Source: CAZPUI01 sp964415525 (GTDB lineage Bacteria; Acidobacteriota; Holophagae; Holophagales; Holophagaceae). Taken from it: DNA of 12,645 nt. Positions 6,307 to 12,645 of the stretch are shown here, piece after piece (positions within the stretch are counted from its first letter, which is position 1; every line of letters starts with the position of its first letter). Location: positions 1 through 12,645 of the forward strand of contig CAYQAS010000119.1 of assembly GCA_964415525.1 (NCBI GenBank), given 5' to 3'. The notes beneath the pieces were generated by a model that had not been told where the DNA came from, did not search any database, and was given only the letters and a program-made list of their open reading frames with translations. Both the position numbers and the translations under genes were made by a program.

Positions 6307-7032
6307 GTGTCAAGCATCCTGGTGACCTGCCGTAGCAAGCCCGCTGCCCTGAATCATTACGTTCCAGCGCTTCGCCGGGCGGGCTGGCAGGGGGGTGTGG
6401 TCATCATGTCCCCGGGAGACTCCATGCCGATCCTGGAGATCTTCGGGGGCCTGCTGCTCACGGGCGGGGCCGACATCCACCCCAGCGCTTGGGATCCCAA
6501 GGAGCCTCTGCATCCCAAGGCCGAAGTGGATCACGAGCGGGATGGCCTGGAGTTCCATGCCATCCGCGAGGCTTGGCGCCTGGGCACGCCCATCCTGGGC
6601 ATTTGTCGGGGAGAACAGGCCTTGAATGTGGCTCTCGGGGGGAGCCTCTACCAGGACATCCCCGAGGCCTTCGGGTGTCCGGTGGATCTGCATCGCCACG
6701 GCAGTTCGGACCTGCCGCCGGAGGTTCGGCACGAGGTCCGCATCGACACGGACAGCCGCCTCTTCAGCATCGTGGAGGCGCCCCACATCCTCGTGAACAG
6801 CCGCCATCATCAGGCGGTGCGGCTCGTCGCGCCCGTGCTGCGGCCCGTCGCCTGGCATGAAGAGACGACCCTGGATGGCGAGCCGCTGATCGAGGCGATC
6901 GAGGCCATCGACCCGCGTCGCTGGGCCGTGGGTGTGCAGTGGCACCCCGAGAACCTCGTCCCCATGGATCATCCCGCCGCCGACCCGGCCCTGCGGATCT
7001 TCAAGGCCTTCGTGGAGGCGGTGAGGGGCTGA
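6307..7032 (+). CDS. Peptidase C26 family gamma-glutamyl hydrolase (class I amidotransferase fold)
   Basis: 241-residue cytoplasmic hydrolase related to PuuD (gamma-glutamyl-GABA hydrolase) and folate gamma-glutamyl hydrolases. It carries the nucleophile elbow LGICRGEQALNVALGGSLYQ (C100), the upstream GGLLLTGGADIHP (47-59), the VNSRHHQAV signature (163-171) and the catalytic VQWHPE (H213, E215). The start is GTG at 6307, preceded by a GGGGGGA purine run three bases away; the N-terminus SSILVTCRSKP fits the first beta strand. No polyamine or purine genes adjoin it, so the substrate (gamma-glutamyl polyamine, gamma-glutamyl-GABA or another gamma-glutamyl amide) is unknown. Its stop is one base from the stop of the converging PH-like gene, with no terminator between them. 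Confidence 0.88.
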   Translation: MSSILVTCRSKPAALNHYVPALRRAGWQGGVVIMSPGDSMPILEIFGGLLLTGGADIHPSAWDPKEPLHPKAEVDHERDGLEFHAIREAWRLGTPILGICRGEQALNVALGGSLYQDIPEAFGCPVDLHRHGSSDLPPEVRHEVRIDTDSRLFSIVEAPHILVNSRHHQAVRLVAPVLRPVAWHEETTLDGEPLIEAIEAIDPRRWAVGVQWHPENLVPMDHPAADPALRIFKAFVEAVRG

Positions 7033-7033
7033 C

Positions 7034-7438
7034 CTACAGATCCCGCCCGCAGTAACGGCAGAGCTTCGCCGCAGCGCGGATGGGTTCGGCGCAGTGAGGA
7101 CAGGTCTTCATGGCGTCCGAGGCGGCCTCGCCGGGCGCCGCGAGGTGTCGGCTCTGGGCGGCCTCGATGAGTTCCTTGATGCGGCGGGCGTGCGCCTTCG
7201 TGTGGCCGTGGCTCTCGATGTCATCGCCGCCGCCGTTGCTCTCGATGCGGACATCGCTCCAGAGAAGACCCGTCTCGATGTGGACCGAGGCGATGCGCTG
7301 AAGGTGGATGCTCATCTCATTGCGGGTGAACCAGCTGCGCTTGCGACGGATCACGGACGTGTCGGTGACCTCGATGACCGTGGGGAAGAGGCGATTGCCC
7401 TGGGTCCAGCGGCTGGCGACAAAGCGTTCAGTGGCCAT
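7034..7438 (-). CDS. PH-like domain protein with C-terminal zinc ribbon
   Basis: 134-residue soluble protein. Residues about 15-95 look like a bacterial PH-type beta barrel: alternating hydrophobic strands such as TVIEVTDTSVIRRKRSWF, then EMSIHLQRIASVHIETGLLWSDVRIES, closing with a helix HARRIKELIEAAQS. After a short linker comes a zinc ribbon, CPHC (113-116) and CRYC (127-130), with the CPHCAEPIRAAAKLCRYCG pattern common as a C-terminal add-on in bacterial proteins of unknown function. The ATG at 7438 has AGGAG seven bases upstream. The start is only 29 bp from the hrpB start on the other strand. A membrane-associated or protein-binding role is possible; no enzymatic motif is visible. Confidence 0.65.
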   Translation of the reverse strand: MATERFVASRWTQGNRLFPTVIEVTDTSVIRRKRSWFTRNEMSIHLQRIASVHIETGLLWSDVRIESNGGGDDIESHGHTKAHARRIKELIEAAQSRHLAAPGEAASDAMKTCPHCAEPIRAAAKLCRYCGRDL

Positions 7439-7467
7439 GGGGGAGCTCCTGCCTCCATCCTAAGCAG

Positions 7468-9954
7468 ATGGTGTTGACTCCGCTCCCCATCGATTCCGAA
7501 CTGCCCTCCCTGGTGGAGGTCTTCCGCGCGGGGCGCAACCTGGTGCTGGAGGCGGAACCCGGTGCGGGCAAGACCACACGTCTGCCTCGGGCGCTCCTGG
7601 ATGCGGGCCTGCTGGAGGCGGGGGAGTGCTGGATTCTTGAGCCCCGGCGGCTGGCGGCGCGGCTTGCCGCCGTTCGGGTGGCGGAGGAGCTGGGGGAGGA
7701 GGTTGGGAAGCGCGTCGGTTATGCCGTTCGCTTCGAGCAGCGGGCGGGCAAGGACACGCGGGTGCGCTTTGTCACCGAGGCCCTGCTGCTGAGGCGGCTC
7801 ATGGCGGATCCCCAGCTCAAGGGCATCGCTGTCGTTCTGCTGGACGAGTTCCACGAGCGTCACCTCCACGGCGATCTGGCGCTCACGCTGCTGCGGCGGC
7901 TGCAGAAGACGCGGCGACCGGATCTCCGCATCGGGGTGATGAGCGCCACCCTCGAGGCGGAGCCCGTGCGGGCCTTTCTCGAGGCGGCCCATGCCCGAGT
8001 CTCAGGGCGTCCCTATCCCGTGGACATCCGCCACGCGCCCCGTCCCGACAGCCGACCCCTGGCGGAGCAGGTGGTTTCCGCCGTGGAGGCACTCCATGCC
8101 GAAGGCTGTCCGGGTCACATCCTGGTCTTCCTGCCCGGAGCATCCGAAATTCGACAGTGCATGTCCAGTTGTGACGGGTTGGCGCGACGTCTGGGTCTGA
8201 ACCTGCTGCCCCTCCACGGCAGCCTCAGTCTGGATGCCCAGAAGGCGGCGGTGGCGCCGTCCGCCACGCCCAAGGTGCTCTTTGCGACGAATGTCGCGGA
8301 AAGCTCCGTGACGGTGGATGGGGTGGTGGCAGTGATCGATTCCGGCCTCGCCCGGGAGGCGGTTCACGGGGCCTGGTCAGGGCTCTCGTCCCTCCGTACG
8401 GGCCGCATCTCCCAGGCCCGCTGCATCCAGCGTGCGGGCCGGGCCGGGCGACAGGGGCCGGGCCGCTGCATGCGGCTCTACCTCGAGTCGGATTTCCAGA
8501 ATCGGCCTTCCTTCGATCTGCCGGAACTCCAGCGGGCGGATCTGGCGGAGGCGCTGCTGGCGCTGGCGGAACTCGGTGTGGCGGATGCCGGGGCCCTGGA
8601 GTGGTTCGAGGCACCCCCTGCCGCCGCCCTGGGCGCCGCGAAGCGCCTGATGCAGCGCCTGGACGCGCTGGATGGAAATGGCCGCTTGAGCGACATCGGA
8701 CGGCGCATGGCGCGCCTGCCCCTGCATCCCCGCCTCGCGCGGCTCGTGGTGGCGGGCCAGGACGCGGACATCCCGGAAACGGCGGCCCTGGCGGCGGCGC
8801 TCCTGGAGGCCGGCGACCTCGCGGCCCGCAGCGATCTGCGCCGTCGTCAGGTCGATCCTCACGCCCTCACCAGCGACCTCTGGCCCCGCATGGATGCTTT
8901 CCATGAGGCGGAGGCGGCGAATTTCGGCGGTGGCACCCTGCGCCAGCTCGGGCTCGACCCCGCCGCCGTCCATCAGGCGCGGCAGGCCTTCCGGGAGTTG
9001 TGTCCTCGGGGGGCGGATGAGCCGAAGGACGCGGAGGAGCGTCTGATGAAGGCCCTGCTGCGGGCGTATCCCGATCGCGTGGCGCGGCGGGGCGGTGGTG
9101 CCACCTTCGCCGTGGTAGGCGGCGGCGGGGCCCGCCTGGATGCCTTCAGCCGGTGCCAGCGAGAGGAGCTGGTGGTGGCGCTGGAAGCGGAAGAGGTGCA
9201 GAAGGGCGCGGGTCGGGAGGTGGTGATCCGTGCCGCCAGCCGCATCGAGCCGGAGTGGATCCTGGAGGCCTTTCCGGATGCCATTTCGGATCGGGAGAGC
9301 ATGGTGTTCCACCCCGCGACCGCCAGTGTGGAACACCGTTCGGCGCTGCTCTTTGAGGACCTGGTGTTGGACGAGAGCCGCCGTCGCGCGGAGGCCGGAG
9401 TGCCTGGCGTGGCGGTCTGCCTCGCAGCGGCGGCGTTATCTCGAGGCCTTGGTGACGCTCAGGAGACCGTCGAGCGCCTAGCCTCCCGCATCTCGTTCCT
9501 GGGGCGGACGAGGCCGGATCTTGAGCTTACAGAGGGTGAGGACCTGCGTCGGGCGTTGGTGGAAGCCGCCTGCGCCCACGCCGCGAACCTGAAGGATCTG
9601 GCCCATGCGGATTGGCGAACCGCCGCCCGAGAGGCCATCGGTGAGATCGCCTTCGGGCTGCTGGACAAGTGGGCGCCGGAGTGGGTCCAGCTGAAGGGCA
9701 AGCGCGCCACCGTGCATTACGACGGCGACGCGCCCCACATCGAAAGCCGCCTCCAGGATTTCCTCGGAATGAAGCAGGGACCGAGCATTGCGGGGGGCAG
9801 CGTGCCCCTCGTCCTGCACCTGCTGGCGCCGAACCAGCGGGCCCTGCAGGTCACCACCGATCTCGCGGGCTTCTGGCAGCGCACCTACCTGGAACTGCGT
9901 CCGGCGCTCTCCCGGCGCTATCCCAAGCATGCGTGGCCGGAGAAACCGGCATAA
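7468..9954 (+). CDS. hrpB: ATP-dependent helicase HrpB
   Basis: 828-residue DExH-box helicase of the HrpB group. Motif I is EPGAGKTT (30-37), motif II DEFH within LLDEFHERH (126-129; the 'DEFHER' form is typical of HrpB), motif III MSATLE (158-163), motif V FATNVAESSVTVDGV (272-286) and motif VI QRAGRAGRQGPGRC (321-334). Domain order: RecA1 about 1-185, RecA2 about 190-340, a ratchet-like helical region about 350-470, and the HrpB C-terminal domain in roughly the last 140-170 residues (KWAPEWVQLKGKRATVHY onward, with LLAPNQRALQVTTDLAGFW). The length is normal for the family. HrpB's cellular substrate is poorly defined; RNA or RNP remodelling is inferred from the DExH class. The start at 7468 matches the family N-terminus but lacks a clear Shine-Dalgarno; GTG at 7471 is an alternative. 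Confidence 0.95.
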   Translation: MVLTPLPIDSELPSLVEVFRAGRNLVLEAEPGAGKTTRLPRALLDAGLLEAGECWILEPRRLAARLAAVRVAEELGEEVGKRVGYAVRFEQRAGKDTRVRFVTEALLLRRLMADPQLKGIAVVLLDEFHERHLHGDLALTLLRRLQKTRRPDLRIGVMSATLEAEPVRAFLEAAHARVSGRPYPVDIRHAPRPDSRPLAEQVVSAVEALHAEGCPGHILVFLPGASEIRQCMSSCDGLARRLGLNLLPLHGSLSLDAQKAAVAPSATPKVLFATNVAESSVTVDGVVAVIDSGLAREAVHGAWSGLSSLRTGRISQARCIQRAGRAGRQGPGRCMRLYLESDFQNRPSFDLPELQRADLAEALLALAELGVADAGALEWFEAPPAAALGAAKRLMQRLDALDGNGRLSDIGRRMARLPLHPRLARLVVAGQDADIPETAALAAALLEAGDLAARSDLRRRQVDPHALTSDLWPRMDAFHEAEAANFGGGTLRQLGLDPAAVHQARQAFRELCPRGADEPKDAEERLMKALLRAYPDRVARRGGGATFAVVGGGGARLDAFSRCQREELVVALEAEEVQKGAGREVVIRAASRIEPEWILEAFPDAISDRESMVFHPATASVEHRSALLFEDLVLDESRRRAEAGVPGVAVCLAAAALSRGLGDAQETVERLASRISFLGRTRPDLELTEGEDLRRALVEAACAHAANLKDLAHADWRTAAREAIGEIAFGLLDKWAPEWVQLKGKRATVHYDGDAPHIESRLQDFLGMKQGPSIAGGSVPLVLHLLAPNQRALQVTTDLAGFWQRTYLELRPALSRRYPKHAWPEKPA

Positions 9955-10007
9955 CCGAACGGCCAGCCACCTGAGGTCGCACGCGACTCCTGGTGGCTGG
10001 CCGTCGG
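9955..10007. terminator. Large hairpin between converging hrpB and unknown basic gene
   Basis: ACGGCCAGCCACC (9959-9971) pairs perfectly with GGTGGCTGGCCGT (9992-10004), and CCG/CGG adds three pairs beyond a bulged A. The 20-base loop can itself partly pair (AGGTCGC with GCGACTCCT). It starts immediately after the hrpB stop (TAA 9952-9954) and lies 45 bp from the end of the converging gene. Position suggests a shared terminator, but neither side has a U-tract. Confidence 0.55.
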
Positions 10008-10052
10008 ATCGGGCCTGGAGCTCGAAGGCCTCCGAGCCGATGCTCGTTAGGA

Positions 10053-10589
10053 CTACTTCTGCTTGGCTTCCCGAGCCCGCTTGGCCACGTTGACCATGTC
10101 GGGGCGGGCCTTGCGCATGCGGATCTTGCCCTGGCTGGAACGTCCGAGGTCGTTTTCCATCTGGGTCAGATAGGCGGTGGCATCCTCGCGGAAGGCGGGC
10201 ATCACCACCAGCTTCACGAATTCGTCGACCATTTCGGCGGGGGTCTTCTTGCTGTAGACCTTGGACATGACCTTGGCGGCCATGCGGGCCAGATTGGAAC
10301 CCTTGGCGGTGCGCTTCGTCTTTTCGGGCTTGGTGGAAAGGGCAAAGATCTGGGCAATGGCTTCAGAAGTGGAGAGACCGGCCTTATCCAATGCATCCAG
10401 GAACTGGCCGTATTTTTCATCCAATGCCGAAGTGAACTTGCGGGCCTGGAGACGCTCCTCCATGCCTTTGATCTTGTCCATGAGGCGAGTGATGGCGGCC
10501 GCTGGTACTTCGGTGCCGTTGATGGCGTACCTGGCCTTGTTGCCCTTGCCTTCGCCTTTGATGAGGGTGATCTTGGCTTCATTGCTCAT
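10053..10589 (-). CDS. Basic helical protein of unknown function
   Basis: 178 residues; I do not recognise a family. It is predicted soluble and mostly helical, with no signal peptide or membrane segment. It is strongly basic: I count 36 Lys+Arg against 21 Asp+Glu. A short beta-like N-terminus (AKITLIKGEGKGNKARYAIN) leads into an amphipathic, coiled-coil-prone helix (about 30-70), then a Lys-rich linker TKPEKTKRTAKG (86-97), a second helical block (98-150) and a basic tail (150-178). The charge pattern would suit a nucleic-acid-binding or nucleoid-associated protein, but no H-NS, HU or other signature is visible. The start at 10589 has CGGAG upstream. It has its own strong promoter (10615-10644) and is probably monocistronic. 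Good codon periodicity and clean flanking signals make it a real gene. Confidence 0.75.
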   Translation of the reverse strand: MSNEAKITLIKGEGKGNKARYAINGTEVPAAAITRLMDKIKGMEERLQARKFTSALDEKYGQFLDALDKAGLSTSEAIAQIFALSTKPEKTKRTAKGSNLARMAAKVMSKVYSKKTPAEMVDEFVKLVVMPAFREDATAYLTQMENDLGRSSQGKIRMRKARPDMVNVAKRAREAKQK

Positions 10590-10614
10590 ATGTGGCTCCG
10601 AAAGTTGAAATGTC

Positions 10615-10644
10615 AGTATAGGGCAAAATATTGAATTATGCCAA
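10615..10644 (-). promoter_or_regulatory. Sigma70-type promoter of the unknown basic gene
   Basis: On the minus strand TTGGCA (10639-10644) and TATACT (10615-10620) each match the consensus at five of six positions and are 18 bases apart. The spacer and the upstream flank are markedly A+T-rich, including a possible UP-like A/T run at about 10645-10660. The predicted transcript start is about 20 bases before the ATG at 10589. It is the best-looking promoter in the window. Confidence 0.65.
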
Positions 10645-11017
10645 ATATCAAAAATTGTGAATCCGTGTCGTGAAGCCAGGGTGGCGATGGTGGCGCGAAG
10701 TCGATAATGGCCCTTTAAGATCGTAATCTGGCCTGTTCATGGTTGTTTCAGATGCTGCAACGAGCCGCACGACGATTCCAACGGGGGACGGATGGTTGTT
10801 TCCTGAGCGGGCAACACGGCCTGGAGGTATACACAAACAAGTGCCGGGATCAAACGGGTTCCTTGGGACTATTTGCTTCCGTGGAACCTGTTTCCCTTCT
10901 TTTCGCCTTTTGGCAGATATATGGCCGATGAGTCCCTTTTTTGATCAAGGGATCAAATCGGCCAGAAAGAACAGTGGATGGGTTGTCTGAAGATCGGCGA
11001 TCAAGCCTTTCGCTGGC
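10645..11017. other. Gene-free structured intergenic region
   Basis: No convincing gene lies between the basic protein's promoter and the pepP stop. Open frames here lack ribosome-binding sites and recognisable protein features. The stretch is lower in G+C than its surroundings, with an 11-bp direct repeat ATGGTTGTTTC (10739-10749 and 10792-10802), each copy followed 7-8 bases later by GCAAC so that a GTTG...CAAC hairpin could form. There is also an inverted repeat AAACGGGTTCC / GGAACCTGTTT (10852-10862 and 10883-10893; one G-U pair) and the compound hairpin at 10922-10964. It could hold a small RNA, a long pepP 3' region or decayed sequence. Confidence 0.5.
10922..10964 (-). terminator. Compound hairpin downstream of pepP
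   Basis: The outer 8-bp stem is TGGCCGAT (10922-10929) with ATCGGCCA (10957-10964). A small internal loop follows (GAG against TCAA), then an inner 6-bp stem TCCCTT/AAGGGA (10933-10938 and 10947-10952) around an 8-base loop. It lies 54 bases beyond the pepP stop. The leftward tail TATATCTG is only moderately T-rich. It is a probable pepP terminator or the 3' end of an unannotated RNA. Confidence 0.45.
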
Positions 11018-12403
11018 TTAACTGCGCTCGGCCTCCACTTCCTCGATGGTGCGGGGCCGCCATTTCCCGAGGATGCGAGCGCCCGTCTCGGTGATGGCGA
11101 GGTCTTCTTCGATACGCATGCCGCCGGTGCCCAACCACTGCTCCACGGCGTTGTAGTTCACGAAATCGGTAAAACGACCCTCGGCCTTCCAGCGGTTTAC
11201 CAGCTCGGGGATGAAGTAGACCCCGGGCTCCACGGTGAAGACGAAACCGGGCTTGAGGGGCCTCGCGAGGCGCAGGCTCTTGAGGCCGAAGAGGGTGCTC
11301 TTGGGCTGGCCCTCGTACCCGACGTAGACCTCGCCGAGGTCCTCCATGTCGTGCACGTCGAGGCCCATCATGTGGCCCGTGCCGCAGGGGAAGAACAGGG
11401 CGTGGGCGCCCGCTTCGACCGCCGCATCCAGGTCGCCCTTCATCAGGCCCAGGCCCTTCATGCCTTCCGCCACGGCACGACACGCGGTGCGATGCACCTC
11501 CCGCATGGGCACCATCGGCGCGGCTTTGGCCACGGCGGCCAGGTGGGCGTCCAGCACTACGCGGTAGATGTCCTTCTGGCGGCTGGTGAAGGTGGGATCC
11601 ACGGGGAAGGTGCTGCTGAGGTCACCCGCGTAGTGGCCGAGTCCCTCGGCACCGCAGTCCAGCAGGAAGACGTCGCCGGACTTGAGTGTGTTGCCGTGGA
11701 AGTGGTTGTGGAGCGTCTCCCCGTGGATGGTGGCGATGACGGGGAAGCTCAGACCCGCGCCGCCCGCCAGGGCGATTTCCGTGACCTTGGCGGCGATTTC
11801 GGACTCCTTCATGCCGGGGCGCGCCATGCGCATGCCCGCGAGATGCATGTCCACGCTGAGGTCCACGGCCTTCTCGATCTCGGCCAGCTCCTCCGCGGAC
11901 TTCACGGCCCGCTGCTCCACCACGGCGCGGATGAAGGGCACGCTGGCCTCGGGGACGGAACGGCGGTCCAGCAGCTCCATGAGTCGCAGCTTGTTGTCGG
12001 GCCGGTAGGGCGGCAGCACATGGACCGGGCGGCCGGTGGCCCGGGCCCGCGCGGTGGCTTCAGACAGCGCCGCGACGGAGGCAGTGCGGTTCACGCCACC
12101 CGCGGCAGCCAGATCGGCCACGGAGGGCTGGGGGCCCATCCAGACGATGGCGTCGATGCCGAGGTCGTCCGCAAAGACGGTGGTGGTGCCTTCATCCAGG
12201 TCGATCACCGCCGCAAAGCCCGCGTGGTCGATGCCGAAGTAGTAGAGGAAGGTGCTGTCCTGCCGGTAGGTAAAGGTGTTGTCCGCGTAGTTGCAGGGGC
12301 TCTCCTCGTTGCCGAGGAAGAGTAGGAGCCCGCGCTCACCGGCGTCTCGAAGGGACTTCAGGAGGATCGCGCGGCGGTCGGCGTAGGTATGGGACGCGAA
12401 CAT
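11018..12403 (-). CDS. pepP: Xaa-Pro aminopeptidase (aminopeptidase P)
   Basis: 461-residue cytoplasmic metallopeptidase of family M24B, which removes N-terminal residues that precede proline. The N-terminal creatinase-like domain (about 1-160) includes CNYADNTFTYRQDSTFLYYF. The C-terminal pita-bread domain (about 168-450) shows all five expected dinuclear-metal ligands: D249 (LLDCGAE), D261 (AGDLSSTFP), H344 (GTGHMMGLDVHDME), E392 (TVEPGVYF) and E432 (GMRIEEDLAIT). H351, also in the conserved block, is likely catalytic. The length fits E. coli PepP. The ATG at 12403 has GGAG seven bases upstream. It has its own promoter just beyond the cysS terminator, so it is probably independent of cysS. 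Confidence 0.95.
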   Translation of the reverse strand: MFASHTYADRRAILLKSLRDAGERGLLLFLGNEESPCNYADNTFTYRQDSTFLYYFGIDHAGFAAVIDLDEGTTTVFADDLGIDAIVWMGPQPSVADLAAAGGVNRTASVAALSEATARARATGRPVHVLPPYRPDNKLRLMELLDRRSVPEASVPFIRAVVEQRAVKSAEELAEIEKAVDLSVDMHLAGMRMARPGMKESEIAAKVTEIALAGGAGLSFPVIATIHGETLHNHFHGNTLKSGDVFLLDCGAEGLGHYAGDLSSTFPVDPTFTSRQKDIYRVVLDAHLAAVAKAAPMVPMREVHRTACRAVAEGMKGLGLMKGDLDAAVEAGAHALFFPCGTGHMMGLDVHDMEDLGEVYVGYEGQPKSTLFGLKSLRLARPLKPGFVFTVEPGVYFIPELVNRWKAEGRFTDFVNYNAVEQWLGTGGMRIEEDLAITETGARILGKWRPRTIEEVEAERS

Positions 12404-12426
12404 GGGGGGCTCCGGGGTCTGAATGT

Positions 12427-12455
12427 ATGATATTTCAGATCGGGCAATTCTCCAA
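12427..12455 (-). promoter_or_regulatory. Candidate pepP promoter
   Basis: On the minus strand TTGGAG (12450-12455) and TATCAT (12427-12432) are 17 bases apart; the -10 box matches the consensus at five positions and the -35 box at three. Predicted initiation is within about 20 bases of the pepP ATG. It begins directly after the upstream terminator's T-run, a compact arrangement consistent with separate transcription. Confidence 0.45.
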
Positions 12456-12457
12456 CG

Positions 12458-12477
12458 AAAAGGGCCCCGAAGGGCCC
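12458..12477 (-). terminator. Intrinsic terminator of cysS with UUCG loop
   Basis: Read leftward, GGGCCC, TTCG, GGGCCC (12477-12462) is followed by TTTT (12461-12458). A G+C-only stem, a stable UUCG tetraloop and a U-tract 33 bases after the cysS stop make a classic Rho-independent terminator. Confidence 0.8.
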
Positions 12478-12509
12478 GATGGTTGAGAGGTTGCGTGTGT
12501 TGACGATGT

Positions 12510-12645
12510 TTAGGCGCGCTTCCAGGCGACGCTGCCGTCCTTGCGATCTTCCAACACGATGCCCATGGCCTTGATCCGGTCGCGGATCACATCGGCCTCG
12601 GCCCAGTTCTTGGCGGCCTTGGCGGCCTTGCGGGCCTCGATGAGG
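12510..12645 (-). CDS. cysS: Cysteinyl-tRNA synthetase, C-terminal end (partial)
   Basis: The last 44 residues of a leftward gene cut by the right edge, from LIEARKAAKAAKNWAEADVI through RDRIKAMGIVLEDRKDGS to WKRA and a TAA at 12510-12512. The pattern 'IEARxxARxxKxWxxADxIRDxLKxxGIxLEDxxxGxxW' is the characteristic end of bacterial CysRS, which charges tRNA-Cys in the cytoplasm. No catalytic motif is in view, so the call rests on this C-terminal signature alone. Confidence 0.85.
   Translation of the reverse strand, partial: LIEARKAAKAAKNWAEADVIRDRIKAMGIVLEDRKDGSVAWKRA

Noticed and set aside
10740..10900. Possible riboswitch (cyclic-di-GMP or similar) or 6S RNA
   Set aside because: I looked for conserved GEMM, TPP, cobalamin, SRP and RNase P core sequences on both strands and saw none; 6S-like folding could not be established by eye.
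10739..10990. Rightward 83-codon frame in the intergenic region
   Set aside because: No Shine-Dalgarno, no domain, odd composition, and it reads through the hairpins; more likely non-coding.
11351..12325. Rightward open frame of 324 codons opposite pepP
   Set aside because: Antisense to pepP, which carries all five metal ligands; composition is typical of a G+C-rich shadow frame.
1..12645. Mobile element, prophage, CRISPR or defence island
   Set aside because: No transposase, integrase, direct repeat-spacer array, tRNA attachment site or defence-type domain is visible; gene order looks like ordinary chromosome.

Overview
This is a G+C-rich, gene-dense stretch of bacterial chromosome with mostly housekeeping genes and no phage, transposase, CRISPR array, rRNA or tRNA that I can see. 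The gene set suggests an anaerobic or respiratory environmental bacterium: an MglA-type polarity GTPase, a chemoreceptor whose sensor domain carries a c-type haem motif, an FHA-RDD membrane protein and a DUF948/YtxH pair. My best guess is Acidobacteriota of the Holophagae/Geothrix type. A delta-proteobacterial lineage (Desulfobacterota or Myxococcota) is the main alternative. This placement is inference from gene content only.

Layout, left to right. A leftward gltX (glutamyl-tRNA synthetase) is cut by the left edge at its C-terminal end (1-1025). Its upstream region (1026-1286) holds two compact hairpins, a second degenerate copy of the gltX start (RBS to the HIGH-like motif, then a stop) and a long perfect hairpin. 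Next is a leftward, translationally overlapping pair: a DUF948-like membrane protein, then a YtxH-like protein (1287-1875). A rightward methyl-accepting chemotaxis protein with a periplasmic CxxCH haem motif (2002-3537) runs tail to tail into a leftward MglA-like GTPase with a roughly 100-residue C-terminal extension (3551-4447). Divergent from mglA is an FHA / proline-rich / RDD membrane protein (4581-5672), which ends in a bidirectional terminator shared with leftward ssb (5736-6212). A rightward class I glutamine amidotransferase-like hydrolase (peptidase C26) meets a leftward PH-like/zinc-ribbon protein. Head to head with that one, only 29 bp apart, is rightward hrpB (ATP-dependent helicase, 7468-9954). 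A strong hairpin separates hrpB from a leftward basic protein of unknown function (10053-10589), which has a good sigma70-type promoter. A gene-free, comparatively A+T-rich, structured 428-bp region follows (10590-11017). After it come leftward pepP (Xaa-Pro aminopeptidase) with its own promoter, a UUCG-loop terminator, and the C-terminal end of leftward cysS at the right edge.

How the genes fit together. Most transcription units are single genes with their own terminators, so few functional links follow from operon structure. The one plausible functional neighbourhood is 2002-5672: a redox-type chemoreceptor, an MglA polarity switch and an FHA phospho-threonine reader fused to a membrane domain, all of which could belong to motility or envelope signalling. 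The observations most worth following up are the vestigial second gltX start in front of gltX, the haem-binding chemoreceptor and the extended MglA. I did not find a convincing unknown defence or mobile system.
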